The notes: generated from the letters alone by a model not told the origin. DNA of 64,000 bases from an uncultured Oscillospiraceae bacterium (GCA_947588605.1 CANPYK010000004.1:53709-117708); one strand, 5' to 3'. Positions 26,697-35,739 are shown, counted from the first letter of the stretch. Translations and numbers: made by a program.

Positions 26697-29477
26697 ATGA
26701 AGAAGCTTATCGGCGTTTGCGTCGCCCTTTCCATGCTTTTGAGCCTCGCCCTCACCGCCTGCGGGCCGGCGGAGACGGCGAAAAACACGACGGCGCCCTC
26801 CGGGAGCGCCGCCGTCCCGGCGGAGACGGGCAGTCCCCTGCCGGAAAGCCCCGTCGAGGCCGAGGCCCTGGCCTGGGCGGAGAGATATGAGATCGTCGGG
26901 GACGAGTCCGGCCTGGAGGAGAGCTGCACCCTGGAGGAGGCGGTGGAGCTTATCTGGCGCGCCGCGGGGTTCCAGGCCCCGGCCACGAGGATCCTCCGGG
27001 ACCCGGACGCCCCGGCGGAGGAACAGCGCCCGGACGCCATTGTGTGGGCCGAGCAGCGGGGCGTGACCTGGGAGGGCTGGAGCCCGGAGGCAGCCTGCAC
27101 CCGCGCCGCGGCGGTGACGCTTTTGTGGCGCAGGGCCGGCTGCCCCGAGATCCAGGCGGACGCCGCCTTTTCCGACGTGCCCGCCGACGCGGAGGTTTTC
27201 CCCGCCCTTCGCTGGGCCGCGGCCCGGGGGATCGTGGCGAGCGGCGGCGCCTTTTCGCCGGACGCGGTCATGACGCGCGGGGAGGTGGTGAATCTCCTCT
27301 GGCGGGCCAGAGCCATGTTCACGCCGGACGCGGTGGGGCGGGCCAAGGACTACGGCTACGTGCCGGAGGAGCTCTGGGAGGACCAGGATAAGATCGTCAC
27401 CATGTCGGAGCTTTGCGGGCTTATTGAGAACATCATCGCCTGGCACAACCCGGAGTCCGTGGACGAGTGGCGGGACAATGCCGCCGAGGCCCTCGCCTCC
27501 GACGAGACGGTCCAGGTGGACGAGGCCCTGGCGGCTTTTCTTGCCGCCAATATCGCCATGGGGATCGATGAGGACCTGGGCTATATGGACGGAGGGCTGG
27601 AGATGGGCTGGGAGAATGTGGCCCGGACGATCGATCCGGACCCGTCTTTCGACTGGTGGGAGGGCTGCCGGATGGAATATCCCATGTTCAAGGGTCTGGA
27701 AGACTACCGGGACCCTAACTGGTGGGAGCCTGAGTCGGAGCCCATGTTTACCTTGCGGAGATTTGGGCAAACCCACCTCTCCCTGGTGGACATGACCTAC
27801 ATCTTCCCCCACGACGACGCCTGGACCTACGGCTTCGGCCGGGACGTGACGTGCCGGGAGGCCATCCGGGCGGCCACCGTGTGGGCCGAGAGCGACGAGG
27901 CTATTTATATCGGCGCGGAGGAGTACGTGTCCTTTGACGACGCGGGGACGTATGACACGACCATCATCACCCCCGAGCTTTTGGCCGCGCCCTCCGATCT
28001 TCCCGAGGCGACGCGGACAAGCGTCCCCGGCGACTGGAGGGGCGTGGGAATGTCTATCAGTAAAAATGTGATGAGATGCTACCGGCATTTCAAGGAATCC
28101 GACGTCCGGGTCCTGGCGGAGAACGGCCTCAATTTCACCAAGCTCTTTTTCGACTTCAACACCCTCAAATTCCCCTACAAAAACGAGGAGGTGGACCAGG
28201 TGAACCTGGAGCAGCTGCGGGATCTGGACCGGCTTGTGGCCTGGTGCATCCAATACGGCGTCCACCTGCAATTAAGTCCCAACGGTTTCGCGGGCTACTC
28301 CGGGGGCGGCAACTGGGTGGGTGAAAAACGCCTGGACGAGCTGCCGCTGGAGAGCTGGGAGGAATTCGTGGCCATTTGGGGGATGCTGGCCAAGCGCTAC
28401 GCCGGGATCCCCTCCAAGTACCTGAGCTTCGAGCTGATAAACGAGTGGATGCCCAGCTTCCAGGAGGATTTTGACGCTTACGCGGACTATTTCTTCCGGG
28501 CCGCCGACGCCATTTGGGCCGCTGACCCGGAGAGGCTGGTCTTTGACAGCACAGCCGCGATGTGGTCCCCCGAGGATCAACTGGCGTGGCTGGAGCTGAT
28601 GGCCGGACACGGCATCGCCCTGGGTATCCACCCCTATTTCCCGGACCAGATCTGTGTCTGGGACGAGTTTACGGTCTATCCCGACGATCCCCAGTGGCCC
28701 ATCCCCTGGTTCCCCAGCGGCGTGGAGAGCGGCGGGGAGGTCACCGTAGAGGGCGACCTGGGCGGCGGGACCCTGACCGTCTATTTTGCCGAGGCCGACT
28801 GGCCCACCCAGGTCTACGTTTACGCCGATGGTAAGCTCCTGGAGGAGCTGGACCCCACGTACATCATGCACGAAGTTCAGTCCGACCGGGGCTCCGAGCC
28901 TTTTGTGAAGGGGTATGACATCCAGATCCCCGCCGGGACCGCCAAGCTCACCTTCAAAACGGGCGATCAGAAGGTCTGGTACAACGGCTTTAAATTCACC
29001 AAGGACGGCGCGGCAAGCGGCGTCATGGCCAACGATTACAGGCTCCAGAATCTCACCGGCGAGAGCCATTTCACTGTGGACGAGAACGGCTGGAGCTCCG
29101 CCGACGGACGTATGTACACCATGGAGGATATCTACGAGGCCTATATGGAGCCGGTCGTGGATATCGCCCGGAAGTATGGCGTGGGCGTCATGGTCAACGA
29201 GATGGGGTGCTTCGGCAGCGACATCGGCGCGGTCCAGGCGGTGTATCTTAATGACCTCATCGCCATGCTGGAGGAGAAGGGCATCGGCTGGTGCTACTGC
29301 GAGACGCGTTATGCCGGCATCTTCGACGTCTACCGCGGCGAGGGGGACGAGATGGCGATCTACTGCTCGGACGACCTGACCCACCGGACCTACGAGTGCG
29401 CGGACGGGCATTTGGAGGAGTATTGGTACAGGAACGATTTGATGGGGGTGTTCCGGAAATATACCTTGGGGGAGTAA
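26697..29477 (+). CDS. Lipoprotein with SLH-like region and GH5-type (cellulase) domain
   Basis: The 926-residue protein has a lipoprotein signal (lipobox LALTAC, lipidated C22). Three degenerate SLH-like repeats follow (about 55-215). A GH5-like TIM-barrel occupies about 445-890, with the acid/base Glu583 in LINEWMP and the nucleophile Glu835 in VMVNEMGCFG. Between these two residues lies a foreign beta-rich stretch (about 678-775) that resembles a carbohydrate-binding module inserted in the barrel. A second odd region (about 220-440) contains another SLH-like piece (YIFPHDDAWTYGFGRDVTCREAI). The protein should be surface-bound and act on a beta-glycan; the exact substrate is unknown. The start ATG has AGGAGG and its own promoter. 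No sugar transporter adjoins it. Confidence 0.85.
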   Translation: MKKLIGVCVALSMLLSLALTACGPAETAKNTTAPSGSAAVPAETGSPLPESPVEAEALAWAERYEIVGDESGLEESCTLEEAVELIWRAAGFQAPATRILRDPDAPAEEQRPDAIVWAEQRGVTWEGWSPEAACTRAAAVTLLWRRAGCPEIQADAAFSDVPADAEVFPALRWAAARGIVASGGAFSPDAVMTRGEVVNLLWRARAMFTPDAVGRAKDYGYVPEELWEDQDKIVTMSELCGLIENIIAWHNPESVDEWRDNAAEALASDETVQVDEALAAFLAANIAMGIDEDLGYMDGGLEMGWENVARTIDPDPSFDWWEGCRMEYPMFKGLEDYRDPNWWEPESEPMFTLRRFGQTHLSLVDMTYIFPHDDAWTYGFGRDVTCREAIRAATVWAESDEAIYIGAEEYVSFDDAGTYDTTIITPELLAAPSDLPEATRTSVPGDWRGVGMSISKNVMRCYRHFKESDVRVLAENGLNFTKLFFDFNTLKFPYKNEEVDQVNLEQLRDLDRLVAWCIQYGVHLQLSPNGFAGYSGGGNWVGEKRLDELPLESWEEFVAIWGMLAKRYAGIPSKYLSFELINEWMPSFQEDFDAYADYFFRAADAIWAADPERLVFDSTAAMWSPEDQLAWLELMAGHGIALGIHPYFPDQICVWDEFTVYPDDPQWPIPWFPSGVESGGEVTVEGDLGGGTLTVYFAEADWPTQVYVYADGKLLEELDPTYIMHEVQSDRGSEPFVKGYDIQIPAGTAKLTFKTGDQKVWYNGFKFTKDGAASGVMANDYRLQNLTGESHFTVDENGWSSADGRMYTMEDIYEAYMEPVVDIARKYGVGVMVNEMGCFGSDIGAVQAVYLNDLIAMLEEKGIGWCYCETRYAGIFDVYRGEGDEMAIYCSDDLTHRTYECADGHLEEYWYRNDLMGVFRKYTLGE

Positions 29478-29693
29478 GGAACGGCCCGTACGGCGGTGTT
29501 CGGGACGGGTCAACAGACGATGGGCGGGCCGCCGGGGACGGCGGCCCCTACGGCGGTATTGGGGCGGATTCGGTTTGCCGGAACCGCTCTCATGTCCAAC
29601 GTTCGCTGCCCCCCTGCCCCCCTCCTACGAGGAGGGGGCTCCGGGACGGGGGCGGGTGCGGGTTGTCGGAACGGTTCTATCATCCAACCGCGC

Positions 29694-29976
29694 ACGGGCG
29701 GGTTTAGAACCCGCCCCTACAGTTTAAATTGCGTTCAATCAACGCCGTACGGGCCGCATCTCCGCGCTAAGAGCCGCCCCTTCGGGGCGGTTGCGCTCGT
29801 GATGCGCGCCTGCGGGCGCAGGCCCACGGCGGCCCCCGTTGCAGGTTTCGGATCGCCCCCGATAAACGCCGTAGGGGTCGCCGTCCCCGGCGACCCGCGT
29901 TTCGATGACCTCCCATATCGGTTGAATGGGATAACCTTCCAGGTTCCCTGTAGGGGCGGGTTCTAAACCCGCCCGT
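29694..29976. repeat. Compound inverted-repeat element (B-C-B), copy 3, enlarged
   Basis: The outer arms match copies 1 and 2. The inside has two C hairpins instead of one, and the first is split by the 64-bp module at 29758-29821. Confidence 0.7.
29758..29821 (-). mobile_element. 63/64-bp two-hairpin module (H), copy 2
   Basis: Inverted relative to copies 1 and 3. The left flank ACGCCGTACGGGCCGC and right flank GCCCACGGCGGCCC are joined with a single base between them at 30374-30405, which is the matching site without the module. The hairpins are GCGCC-TGCG-GGCGC (this strand) and CCGCCCC-TTC-GGGGCGG. Confidence 0.75.
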
Positions 29977-30049
29977 GCCACGTTGCGTGATGAAACGGGT
30001 CTGATAAAACGGAAATTGGTGATTAACGGAGGCAAGGGCCGCCGTGGGC

Positions 30050-30112
30050 CTGCGCCCGCAGGCGCGTTTCGGAGCGCAACCGCCCCGAAGGGGCGGCTCT
30101 TAGCGCGGAGAT
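30050..30112 (+). mobile_element. 63-bp two-hairpin module (H), copy 3
   Basis: Flanked by CCGCCGTGGGC and GCGGCCCGTACGGCGG. The same flanks occur at 38084-38115 with only one base between them, so that locus is an empty site. Length is identical to copy 1 (63). First helix GCGCC/GGCGC versus ACGCC/GGCGT in copy 1; outer helix GCGC/GCGC versus GGCC/GGCC. Confidence 0.75.
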
Positions 30113-30560
30113 GCGGCCCGTACGGCGGTGTTCGGGACGGGTCAATGGTCGATACGCGGGCCGCCAGGAGTGCGGCCCCTACGGCGGTGTTGGGGCGGAT
30201 TCGGTTTGCCGGAACCGCTCTCATGCCCAACGTTCGCTGCCCCCCTGCCCCCCTCCTACGAGGAGGGGGCTCCGGGACGGGGGCGGGTGCGGGGTATCGG
30301 GACCGTTCTGTCATCGCAACGTGTCACGGGCGGGTTTGGAACCCGCCCCTACAGTTTAAATTGCGTTCAATCAACGCCGTACGGGCCGCCGCCCACGGCG
30401 GCCCGCGTTGCAGGGTTAGGATTGCTTTCGATGAACGCCGTAGGGGCCGCCTCTCTTGGCGGCCCGCACGCAGTAGGTTTCGTTCACCGGCAGCCCCAGT
30501 TACGAACATCGGGCTTGAAAGACGGCGGCCGCGGGCCGGGAGAAAGATTGGGGAAACAGG

Positions 30561-30589
30561 TTGTTTTTCGGAAATGGATTTGGTATAAT
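30561..30589 (+). promoter_or_regulatory. Promoter of dnaD-dnaI
   Basis: TTGTTT (30561-30566), 17 bases, TATAAT (30584-30589). The transcript would begin about 30 bases before the dnaD start. Confidence 0.8.
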
Positions 30590-30627
30590 AGAAAAATGCA
30601 GCGATTTATGAGAGAGGAGGGCGGAGC

Positions 30628-31599
30628 ATGGGGGGAAGATTCGTGCTGACGGAGGGCAGTGCCGTCAGCCTCACCCAGGAGGCGGTGGGACGGCTTCTGG
30701 GGGCGGCCAGCGGGGACGCGGCGCTCCTGTACCTCTACATCCTCTCCCGGGGCGGGCACTTTGACCCCGCCGACGCCGCCGCCTCTATCCACCGCTCCGA
30801 GGAGCAGGTGGACGCCGCCATGGCGGTGCTGACGCGGCTGGGGCTGGTGGCGGAGGACGCCGTCCCGGTCAAGCCCACAAAGCCGCTGGAGCGTCCCGCC
30901 GAGCCGCCGGCGCTGTCGGTGGCGGAGATGGACGCGCTGATGGACTCCGACCGGGAATTCCGGGAGCTGGTCCGGGCGGTGCAGAACGATTTGGGCGCGC
31001 AGCTTTCCTCCGAGGGCCTGCGGACGCTGGTGAACATCTACAGCTACCTGCGCCTGCCCGCCGACGTCATCATGGCGCTGGTGACCTACTGCCGCGAGGA
31101 ATACAAGCGCCGCTACGGCGAGGGGCGCGTGCCCTCCATGCGCTTCATCGAGCGGGAGGCGTACGTCTGGGAGCGGGAGGGCATCTTCTCCTGGGAGGCG
31201 GCGGAGGCGTATATCACCCGCCAGAGCGGCCTGAAGGCCGGGGAACGGGAGTTGATGCCCGTGCTGAACATCTACGGACGGGCCCTGTCGGCCACGGAGC
31301 GCAAGTACATAAACGCCTGGACCGAGATGGGCTTCAAGGCCCCCGCCGTGGCCCTGGCCTACGACCGGACGGTCCTCAAGACGGGCCGGCTCACCTGGCG
31401 GTATATGGACTCCATCCTGCGCTCCTGGCACGCCAAGGGCCTGCACACCCCGGACGAGATCGTGGCCGGGGACGCCCCGCCCTCCTTTGCCAGGGTCCCG
31501 GAGAAGAAGCCCGCCGCCCGGCGGGAGGACCCCATCACCATGGAGGAGATCGAAAAGACCCGCGCCGCTATCCGGCGCATGAAGGGGGAGAGCCAATGA
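30628..31599 (+). CDS. DnaD-domain replication initiation protein
   Basis: The 323-residue protein has an N-terminal winged-helix-like part (about 1-75) and a DnaD/DnaB_2 type helical domain (about 115-200). A second helical region (about 205-285) includes AYDRTVLKTGRLTWRYMDSIL, the pattern seen in primosomal DnaD/DnaB proteins of Firmicutes. Such proteins remodel origin DNA and recruit the helicase loader. The gene is followed by a dnaI-like loader with a 4-base overlap, so the two form a loading module. AGGAGGGCGGAGC precedes the ATG. Confidence 0.88.
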   Translation: MGGRFVLTEGSAVSLTQEAVGRLLGAASGDAALLYLYILSRGGHFDPADAAASIHRSEEQVDAAMAVLTRLGLVAEDAVPVKPTKPLERPAEPPALSVAEMDALMDSDREFRELVRAVQNDLGAQLSSEGLRTLVNIYSYLRLPADVIMALVTYCREEYKRRYGEGRVPSMRFIEREAYVWEREGIFSWEAAEAYITRQSGLKAGERELMPVLNIYGRALSATERKYINAWTEMGFKAPAVALAYDRTVLKTGRLTWRYMDSILRSWHAKGLHTPDEIVAGDAPPSFARVPEKKPAARREDPITMEEIEKTRAAIRRMKGESQ

Positions 31600-32579
31600 G
31601 CCTGGACGGAACGCTTTTACGCCGCGCCAAGGAGGCGCTGGACCGCCGGCGCGAGGAAAACGAGCGGGCCAACGCCCGCCGCCGGGAGGAGGTCTACCGC
31701 CGGTGCCCGCGCATCCAGCGCATCGACCGGGAGCTCCGGGAGGGCGTGGCCAGCGCGGTCGCAGCCGCCTTTTCCCGCGGCACGGACCCGGTGGAGGCCC
31801 TCAACGCCGTGCGGGAGGCCAATCTGGAGCTCCAGGAACAGCGGGCCATGGAGCTTGTGCGGCTGGGCCTGCCGGTGGATTACCTGGACGAGAAATATAT
31901 CTGCCCCAAATGCCGGGACACGGGCTACAACGGCACGGAGCTTTGCTCCTGCCTCATGGAGCTCTACAGGGAGGAGCAGCGGCGGGACCTCTCGCAGCTA
32001 TTGAAGCTGGGGGAGCAGACCTTCGACAGCTTCGACCTGAACCTCTACGACGACAGGCCCGACCCCGCCACCGGCGCGTCCCCCAGGAGCGTCATGGCGG
32101 CGGTCTACGATTTTTGCAGCGAGTACGCCAGGAACTTCTCCAAAAGCTCCCTGAACGTCTTCATGCAGGGGGGGCCGGGCCTGGGGAAGACCTTTTTGTC
32201 CACCTGCATCGCCAAGGTCGTCTCCGAGCGGGGCTGGTCCGTGGTCTACGAGACGGCCGGGGCGGCTTTTGGCAAGTACGAGGCGGAGAAGTTCGGCCGG
32301 GGGGACCAGGAGGAGGCGCGCCGGGACATCCGGCGGATGGAGGGGTGCGATCTGCTGATCCTCGACGACCTGGGCACGGAATTTGTCTCCCCCTTCACCG
32401 TCAGCGCCCTCTATACCCTTTTGAACACCCGCCTTGCCGCCGGCAGGAAGACGGTCATCAGCTCCAATCTCACCCTCCGGGACCTGGGAGAGCGCTATTC
32501 CGCCCCCATCATGAGCCGCCTCACGGGAGAATTTTATCTCCTCCGCTTCGCCGGGACGGACATCCGCGGCCGGGTTTAG
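31596..32579 (+). CDS. DnaI/DnaC-like helicase loader ATPase
   Basis: The 327-residue AAA+ protein loads the replicative helicase. The N-terminal half is helical and has a zinc-binding set CPKCRDTGYNG...CSC. The ATPase half has Walker A GGPGLGKTFLS, Walker B LLILDDLGTE, a sensor 1 asparagine in TVISSNLTL, and a C-terminal arginine region (APIMSRLTG). Its ATG overlaps the dnaD stop. Length and domain order match DnaI-type loaders. Confidence 0.93.
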   Translation: MSLDGTLLRRAKEALDRRREENERANARRREEVYRRCPRIQRIDRELREGVASAVAAAFSRGTDPVEALNAVREANLELQEQRAMELVRLGLPVDYLDEKYICPKCRDTGYNGTELCSCLMELYREEQRRDLSQLLKLGEQTFDSFDLNLYDDRPDPATGASPRSVMAAVYDFCSEYARNFSKSSLNVFMQGGPGLGKTFLSTCIAKVVSERGWSVVYETAGAAFGKYEAEKFGRGDQEEARRDIRRMEGCDLLILDDLGTEFVSPFTVSALYTLLNTRLAAGRKTVISSNLTLRDLGERYSAPIMSRLTGEFYLLRFAGTDIRGRV

Positions 32580-32684
32580 GGGCTCCCTGGTTTACAAAAA
32601 ACCGGGACGGAACAGGGCGGGATGTGGAGGATCTTGGATGCCCTCCCCGGTTGGTAGACGGTAAAAGCCCCGAAAAACAAGGGG

Positions 32685-32714
32685 TTTTACACATTTTCCA
32701 CAGAGTTTTCCACA
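32685..32714 (+). promoter_or_regulatory. Three tandem DnaA-box-like 9-mers
   Basis: TTTTACACA (32685-32693), TTTTCCACA (32694-32702) and TTTTCCACA (32706-32714) each differ from the DnaA box TTATNCACA at one position and share one orientation. They lie 105 bases after the dnaI-like gene in an otherwise gene-free gap of 331 bases (32580-32910). Confidence 0.5.
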
Positions 32715-32795
32715 GGCGTTACGCGAACAAGGCGCACCACAAGCGGGTTTTATCAGGTGACATAAGCGCATGATCAGGAATTTCATGGGAATCCC

Positions 32796-32824
32796 TTGAT
32801 TTTTTTCCGCGTTTGGTGTAAAGT
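32796..32824 (+). promoter_or_regulatory. Putative promoter of the flippase-mazG-hup group
   Basis: TTGATT (32796-32801), 17 bases, TAAAGT (32819-32824). The leader of about 80 bases contains a GC-rich stem near 32850-32880. Confidence 0.6.
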
Positions 32825-32910
32825 GTCCATGCCCTGAATATATGTGGTAGGGGGCGGGCGCTGTCCTGCCTACTTTTTGCCCGGGCGCGGCCCGGTGTCA
32901 CGGAAGGACG

Positions 32911-34536
32911 ATGGAATTGTCAGAGCCCGGAAAAAAAGCCAGCTACCTCACCGGCGCGGCGGTGCTCACCGCCACGGTGGCCTTCACCAAGGTCATCGGC
33001 GCCATCTATAAGATCCCCCTCTTCAACCTCCTGGGCGACGAGGGGTCGGGTCACTTCAACGTGATGTACAACATCTACACGCTGATCCTGACCCTCTCCA
33101 CCGCCGGGGTGCCGGTGGCCATCTCACGCCTCATCTCCGAAGCCCGGGCCCAGGACCGGCCCCGTCAGGCCGCGCGGTACTACTCCGTGGGCCTGTGGAC
33201 CTTCACCCTGGTGGGCCTCGTGGGCATGGCCGTGATGCTCCTCTTCGGGCGGAGCTTCGCGGAATTCATGAGCGACCCCAAAGTCTATCTGGGCGTGTGG
33301 GTGCTGGCGCCGGCGGTGTTCTTCGCCTGCGTGCTCTCGCCCCTGCGGGGCTGGTCCCAGGGCCGCAGCGACATGGTCCCCACGGCGATCAGCCAGATCA
33401 TGGAGGTCCTCTGCAAGCTCGTCTTCGGCATCGCCATCGCCTGGTATCTCAAGAGCCAGGGGTACGGCGTCCACATCATCGCCGCCGGGGCCATCGCGGG
33501 CATCACCATAGGCCTGGGGCTGGACGTGCCGATTTTAGCCATCCTGCGCCGGCGGGCCGCCCGCCGGGAGCCCCGCCCCGTCACCCTGGATAAGCCCATG
33601 AGCCGTATGGAGACGCTTAAAAAGATCGTCTGGGTCAGCGTGCCCATCATGCTCTCCTCCTCGGTGCTCAACATCATCAATCTGGTGGACTCCAGCCTCG
33701 TGCGCTGGCGTCTTGGCACCGGGGCGGGCCTGAGCGAGCAGATGGTGGACGTCCTCTACGGCGTCTACTCCAAGGGCATGACCTTCTTCTCCGTGCCCAA
33801 CGCCTTCATCTCCCCCATCGGCGTGGCGGTGGTGCCCGTGGTGGCGGCGGCCATGGCCTCCCACGACCACAAGGCCGCCAAGACCACCATCGAGTCGAGC
33901 CTTCGGGTCACGAACCTGCTGGCCATGCCGGCGGCGGTGGGGCTCTTCGTCCTGGCCGGGCCCATCTTCGACGTGGTATTCCCCGGCTCCAACGAGCACG
34001 GGCCGGCGCTTTTATCCATGCTGGGCATCGCCAGCTACTTTGTCTGCGCCTACCTCATCTCCAACAGCATCCTCCAGGCCACGGGCCACGAAAAGCTGGC
34101 CCTGGTGGCATTGCCCGTGGGGGGCCTTCTGAAGATCGGCATCAACTACATCCTGGTGGGCAACCCCGCCATCAACATCTCCGGCGCGCCGGTGGGGACG
34201 CTGGCCTGCTACGTGGCCATCACCCTTCTAAACTCCGTCTTCATCGCCGTGACGAGCCCGGAGCGGCCCCGCTTCCTGCGGGTCACGATCCGGCCCCTGC
34301 TGTGCTCGCTCCTCATGGGCGCGGCGGCCTGGGGCGTCCAGGGGCTTTGCGAGCGCCGGCTCCTACCGCTGCTGGGCGGGGGGAGGCTGGCGGGGGCCGT
34401 GTGTCTGGCGGTCACCGTCCTCGCGGCCGTTTTCGTGTACGCCGTGCTCATCGTCCTCCTCCGGGCTTTGACAAAGGAGGACATTTTGCTCCTTCCCAAG
34501 GGGGAGAAACTGGCAAAATTGCTGAAAATCCGGTAA
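32911..34536 (+). CDS. MVF/MATE-type flippase, SpoVB (YabM)-like
   Basis: The 541-residue polytopic protein belongs to the polysaccharide-flippase superfamily (MurJ/SpoVB/Wzx). It has about 14 predicted membrane spans and the N-terminal pattern LTATVAFTKVIGAIYKIPLFNLLGDEGSG typical of SpoVB/YabM. SpoVB-group proteins translocate lipid-linked precursors, with a role in spore cortex synthesis in Bacillus. The order flippase-mazG-(hup)-rqcP matches the yabM-yabN-yabO order in Bacillus, which supports the assignment. MurJ function cannot be excluded. Confidence 0.88.
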   Translation: MELSEPGKKASYLTGAAVLTATVAFTKVIGAIYKIPLFNLLGDEGSGHFNVMYNIYTLILTLSTAGVPVAISRLISEARAQDRPRQAARYYSVGLWTFTLVGLVGMAVMLLFGRSFAEFMSDPKVYLGVWVLAPAVFFACVLSPLRGWSQGRSDMVPTAISQIMEVLCKLVFGIAIAWYLKSQGYGVHIIAAGAIAGITIGLGLDVPILAILRRRAARREPRPVTLDKPMSRMETLKKIVWVSVPIMLSSSVLNIINLVDSSLVRWRLGTGAGLSEQMVDVLYGVYSKGMTFFSVPNAFISPIGVAVVPVVAAAMASHDHKAAKTTIESSLRVTNLLAMPAAVGLFVLAGPIFDVVFPGSNEHGPALLSMLGIASYFVCAYLISNSILQATGHEKLALVALPVGGLLKIGINYILVGNPAINISGAPVGTLACYVAITLLNSVFIAVTSPERPRFLRVTIRPLLCSLLMGAAAWGVQGLCERRLLPLLGGGRLAGAVCLAVTVLAAVFVYAVLIVLLRALTKEDILLLPKGEKLAKLLKIR

Positions 34537-34581
34537 AACCTCAGGATTTATTCATTTTTCACTTGCAGTCGAGGAGAAAAT

Positions 34582-35376
34582 ATGATAGATTTTGTGTACA
34601 AAAGCCACTATGACGTCTCCGACCTCCGGCACATCGTCAAGCTCCTTCGGGGCGAGGGGGGCTGTCCCTGGGACAGGGAGCAGACCCACGAGTCCATCCG
34701 CCGGGAGTTCATTGAGGAGGTCTGCGAGGTGGTGGAGGCCATCGACGAGCACAGCCCCGAGCACCTCCGGGAGGAGCTGGGGGACGTGCTCCTGCAGGTG
34801 GTGTTCCACGCCTCCATCGAGGAGGACGCCGGACGCTATGACCTGGACGCCGTGGCGGACGGGGTGTGCAAGAAGCTGATTTTGCGCCACCCTCACGTCT
34901 TCGGCACCGTCCAGGTGGCGGACGCCGGCCAGGTCTTAGAAAACTGGGACAAAATAAAGCGGGTGGAGAAGCACCAGGCCACCGTCACCAGCGCCATGGA
35001 GAGCGTGGCCAAGAGCCTCCCGGCCCTCTGGCGGGCGGAAAAGGTCCAGAAAAAAGCGGCCAAGGCCGGCTTTGACTGGGATTGTCCCGCCGGCGCTTTG
35101 GATAAAATAGGAGAGGAGACCCGGGAGCTCCGGGACGCCCTGGAGACGCAGGGCGACATCGCCGGGGAGCTGGGGGACCTTCTCTTTTCCTGCGTCAACG
35201 CCGCGCGGCTTTTGAAGCTGGACCCGGAGACGGTCCTGCGCGACGCCACGGACAAGTTCATCGCCCGCTTTGCCCACATGGAGGCCGAGGCGGCGAAGGC
35301 CGGCACACCCCTGGAGGAGCTTGATTCAGCGCGGATGGACGAGCTTTGGGAGCGGGCCAAGGAAGATGGGATTTAA
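34582..35376 (+). CDS. mazG: Nucleoside triphosphate pyrophosphohydrolase MazG
   Basis: The 264-residue protein has two MazG domains. The first carries FIEEVCEVVEAID and EELGDVLLQVVFH, with the EExxE and ExxD metal-binding residues. The second carries IGEETRELRDAL and GELGDLLFSCVNAARLL. MazG hydrolyses NTPs or dNTPs to monophosphates to clean the nucleotide pool. It sits between the flippase and hup, as in yabN of Bacillus, although the Bacillus protein has an extra methylase domain that is missing here. Confidence 0.94.
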   Translation: MIDFVYKSHYDVSDLRHIVKLLRGEGGCPWDREQTHESIRREFIEEVCEVVEAIDEHSPEHLREELGDVLLQVVFHASIEEDAGRYDLDAVADGVCKKLILRHPHVFGTVQVADAGQVLENWDKIKRVEKHQATVTSAMESVAKSLPALWRAEKVQKKAAKAGFDWDCPAGALDKIGEETRELRDALETQGDIAGELGDLLFSCVNAARLLKLDPETVLRDATDKFIARFAHMEAEAAKAGTPLEELDSARMDELWERAKEDGI

Positions 35377-35444
35377 AGGGGATCTCCCTTTAAGATATAA
35401 AAATCATTCCCGCCCAGCGGGAAAACTCAGGAGGAAATCAGAAC

Positions 35445-35720
35445 ATGAACAAGACCGAACTTATCACTGCCGTCGCGGAGAAGACCGGACTTTCCAAGAA
35501 GGACTCCGACAAGGCCGTCAACGCCGTCATCGACACCATCGTCGAGACCATGAAGGCCGGCGACAAGGTCACCCTCATCGGCTTCGGCGCTTTCGAGGCC
35601 AAGGCCCGCGCCGCCCGTATCGGCCGCAACCCCGTATCCGGCGAGGAGATCCGCATCCCCGCCTCCCGCGTTCCCCAGTTCAAGGCCGGCAAGGCCCTCA
35701 AGGACGCCATCGCCGAGTAA
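35445..35720 (+). CDS. hup: HU family DNA-binding protein
   Basis: The 91-residue histone-like protein has the HU/IHF signature [18 protein letters not shown] with the DNA-binding arm. HU bends and compacts DNA. Its codon use is very strongly biased to C-ending codons, which suggests high expression. AGGAGG precedes the ATG and a terminator follows. A TTAAAGGG/CCCTTTAA hairpin separates it from mazG. Confidence 0.97.
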   Translation: MNKTELITAVAEKTGLSKKDSDKAVNAVIDTIVETMKAGDKVTLIGFGAFEAKARAARIGRNPVSGEEIRIPASRVPQFKAGKALKDAIAE

Positions 35721-35739
35721 GCTTCGCGCACACACAAAC

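Larger units (their letters stand above)
29478..30560. repeat. Intergenic repeat mosaic between the GH5 gene and dnaD
   Basis: More than 1 kb without a gene. It holds two closely similar blocks that start GGCCCGTACGGCGGTG (29484 and 30116), A-family palindromes (29590-29640, 30221-30270), compound elements (29694-29976 and a partial one at 30326-30480), and two 63/64-bp modules (29758-29821, 30050-30112) in opposite orientation. The region appears to have grown by duplication and inversion of the same units. Confidence 0.8.

Noticed and set aside
29478..30627. Structured non-coding RNA gene such as 6S, tmRNA or RNase P
   Set aside because: The sequence is explained by known repeat families of this window and shows none of the conserved cores of those RNAs.
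32580..32910. Main chromosomal origin
   Set aside because: dnaA and dnaN are not nearby, no long AT-rich unwinding tract is present, and only three imperfect boxes are seen.
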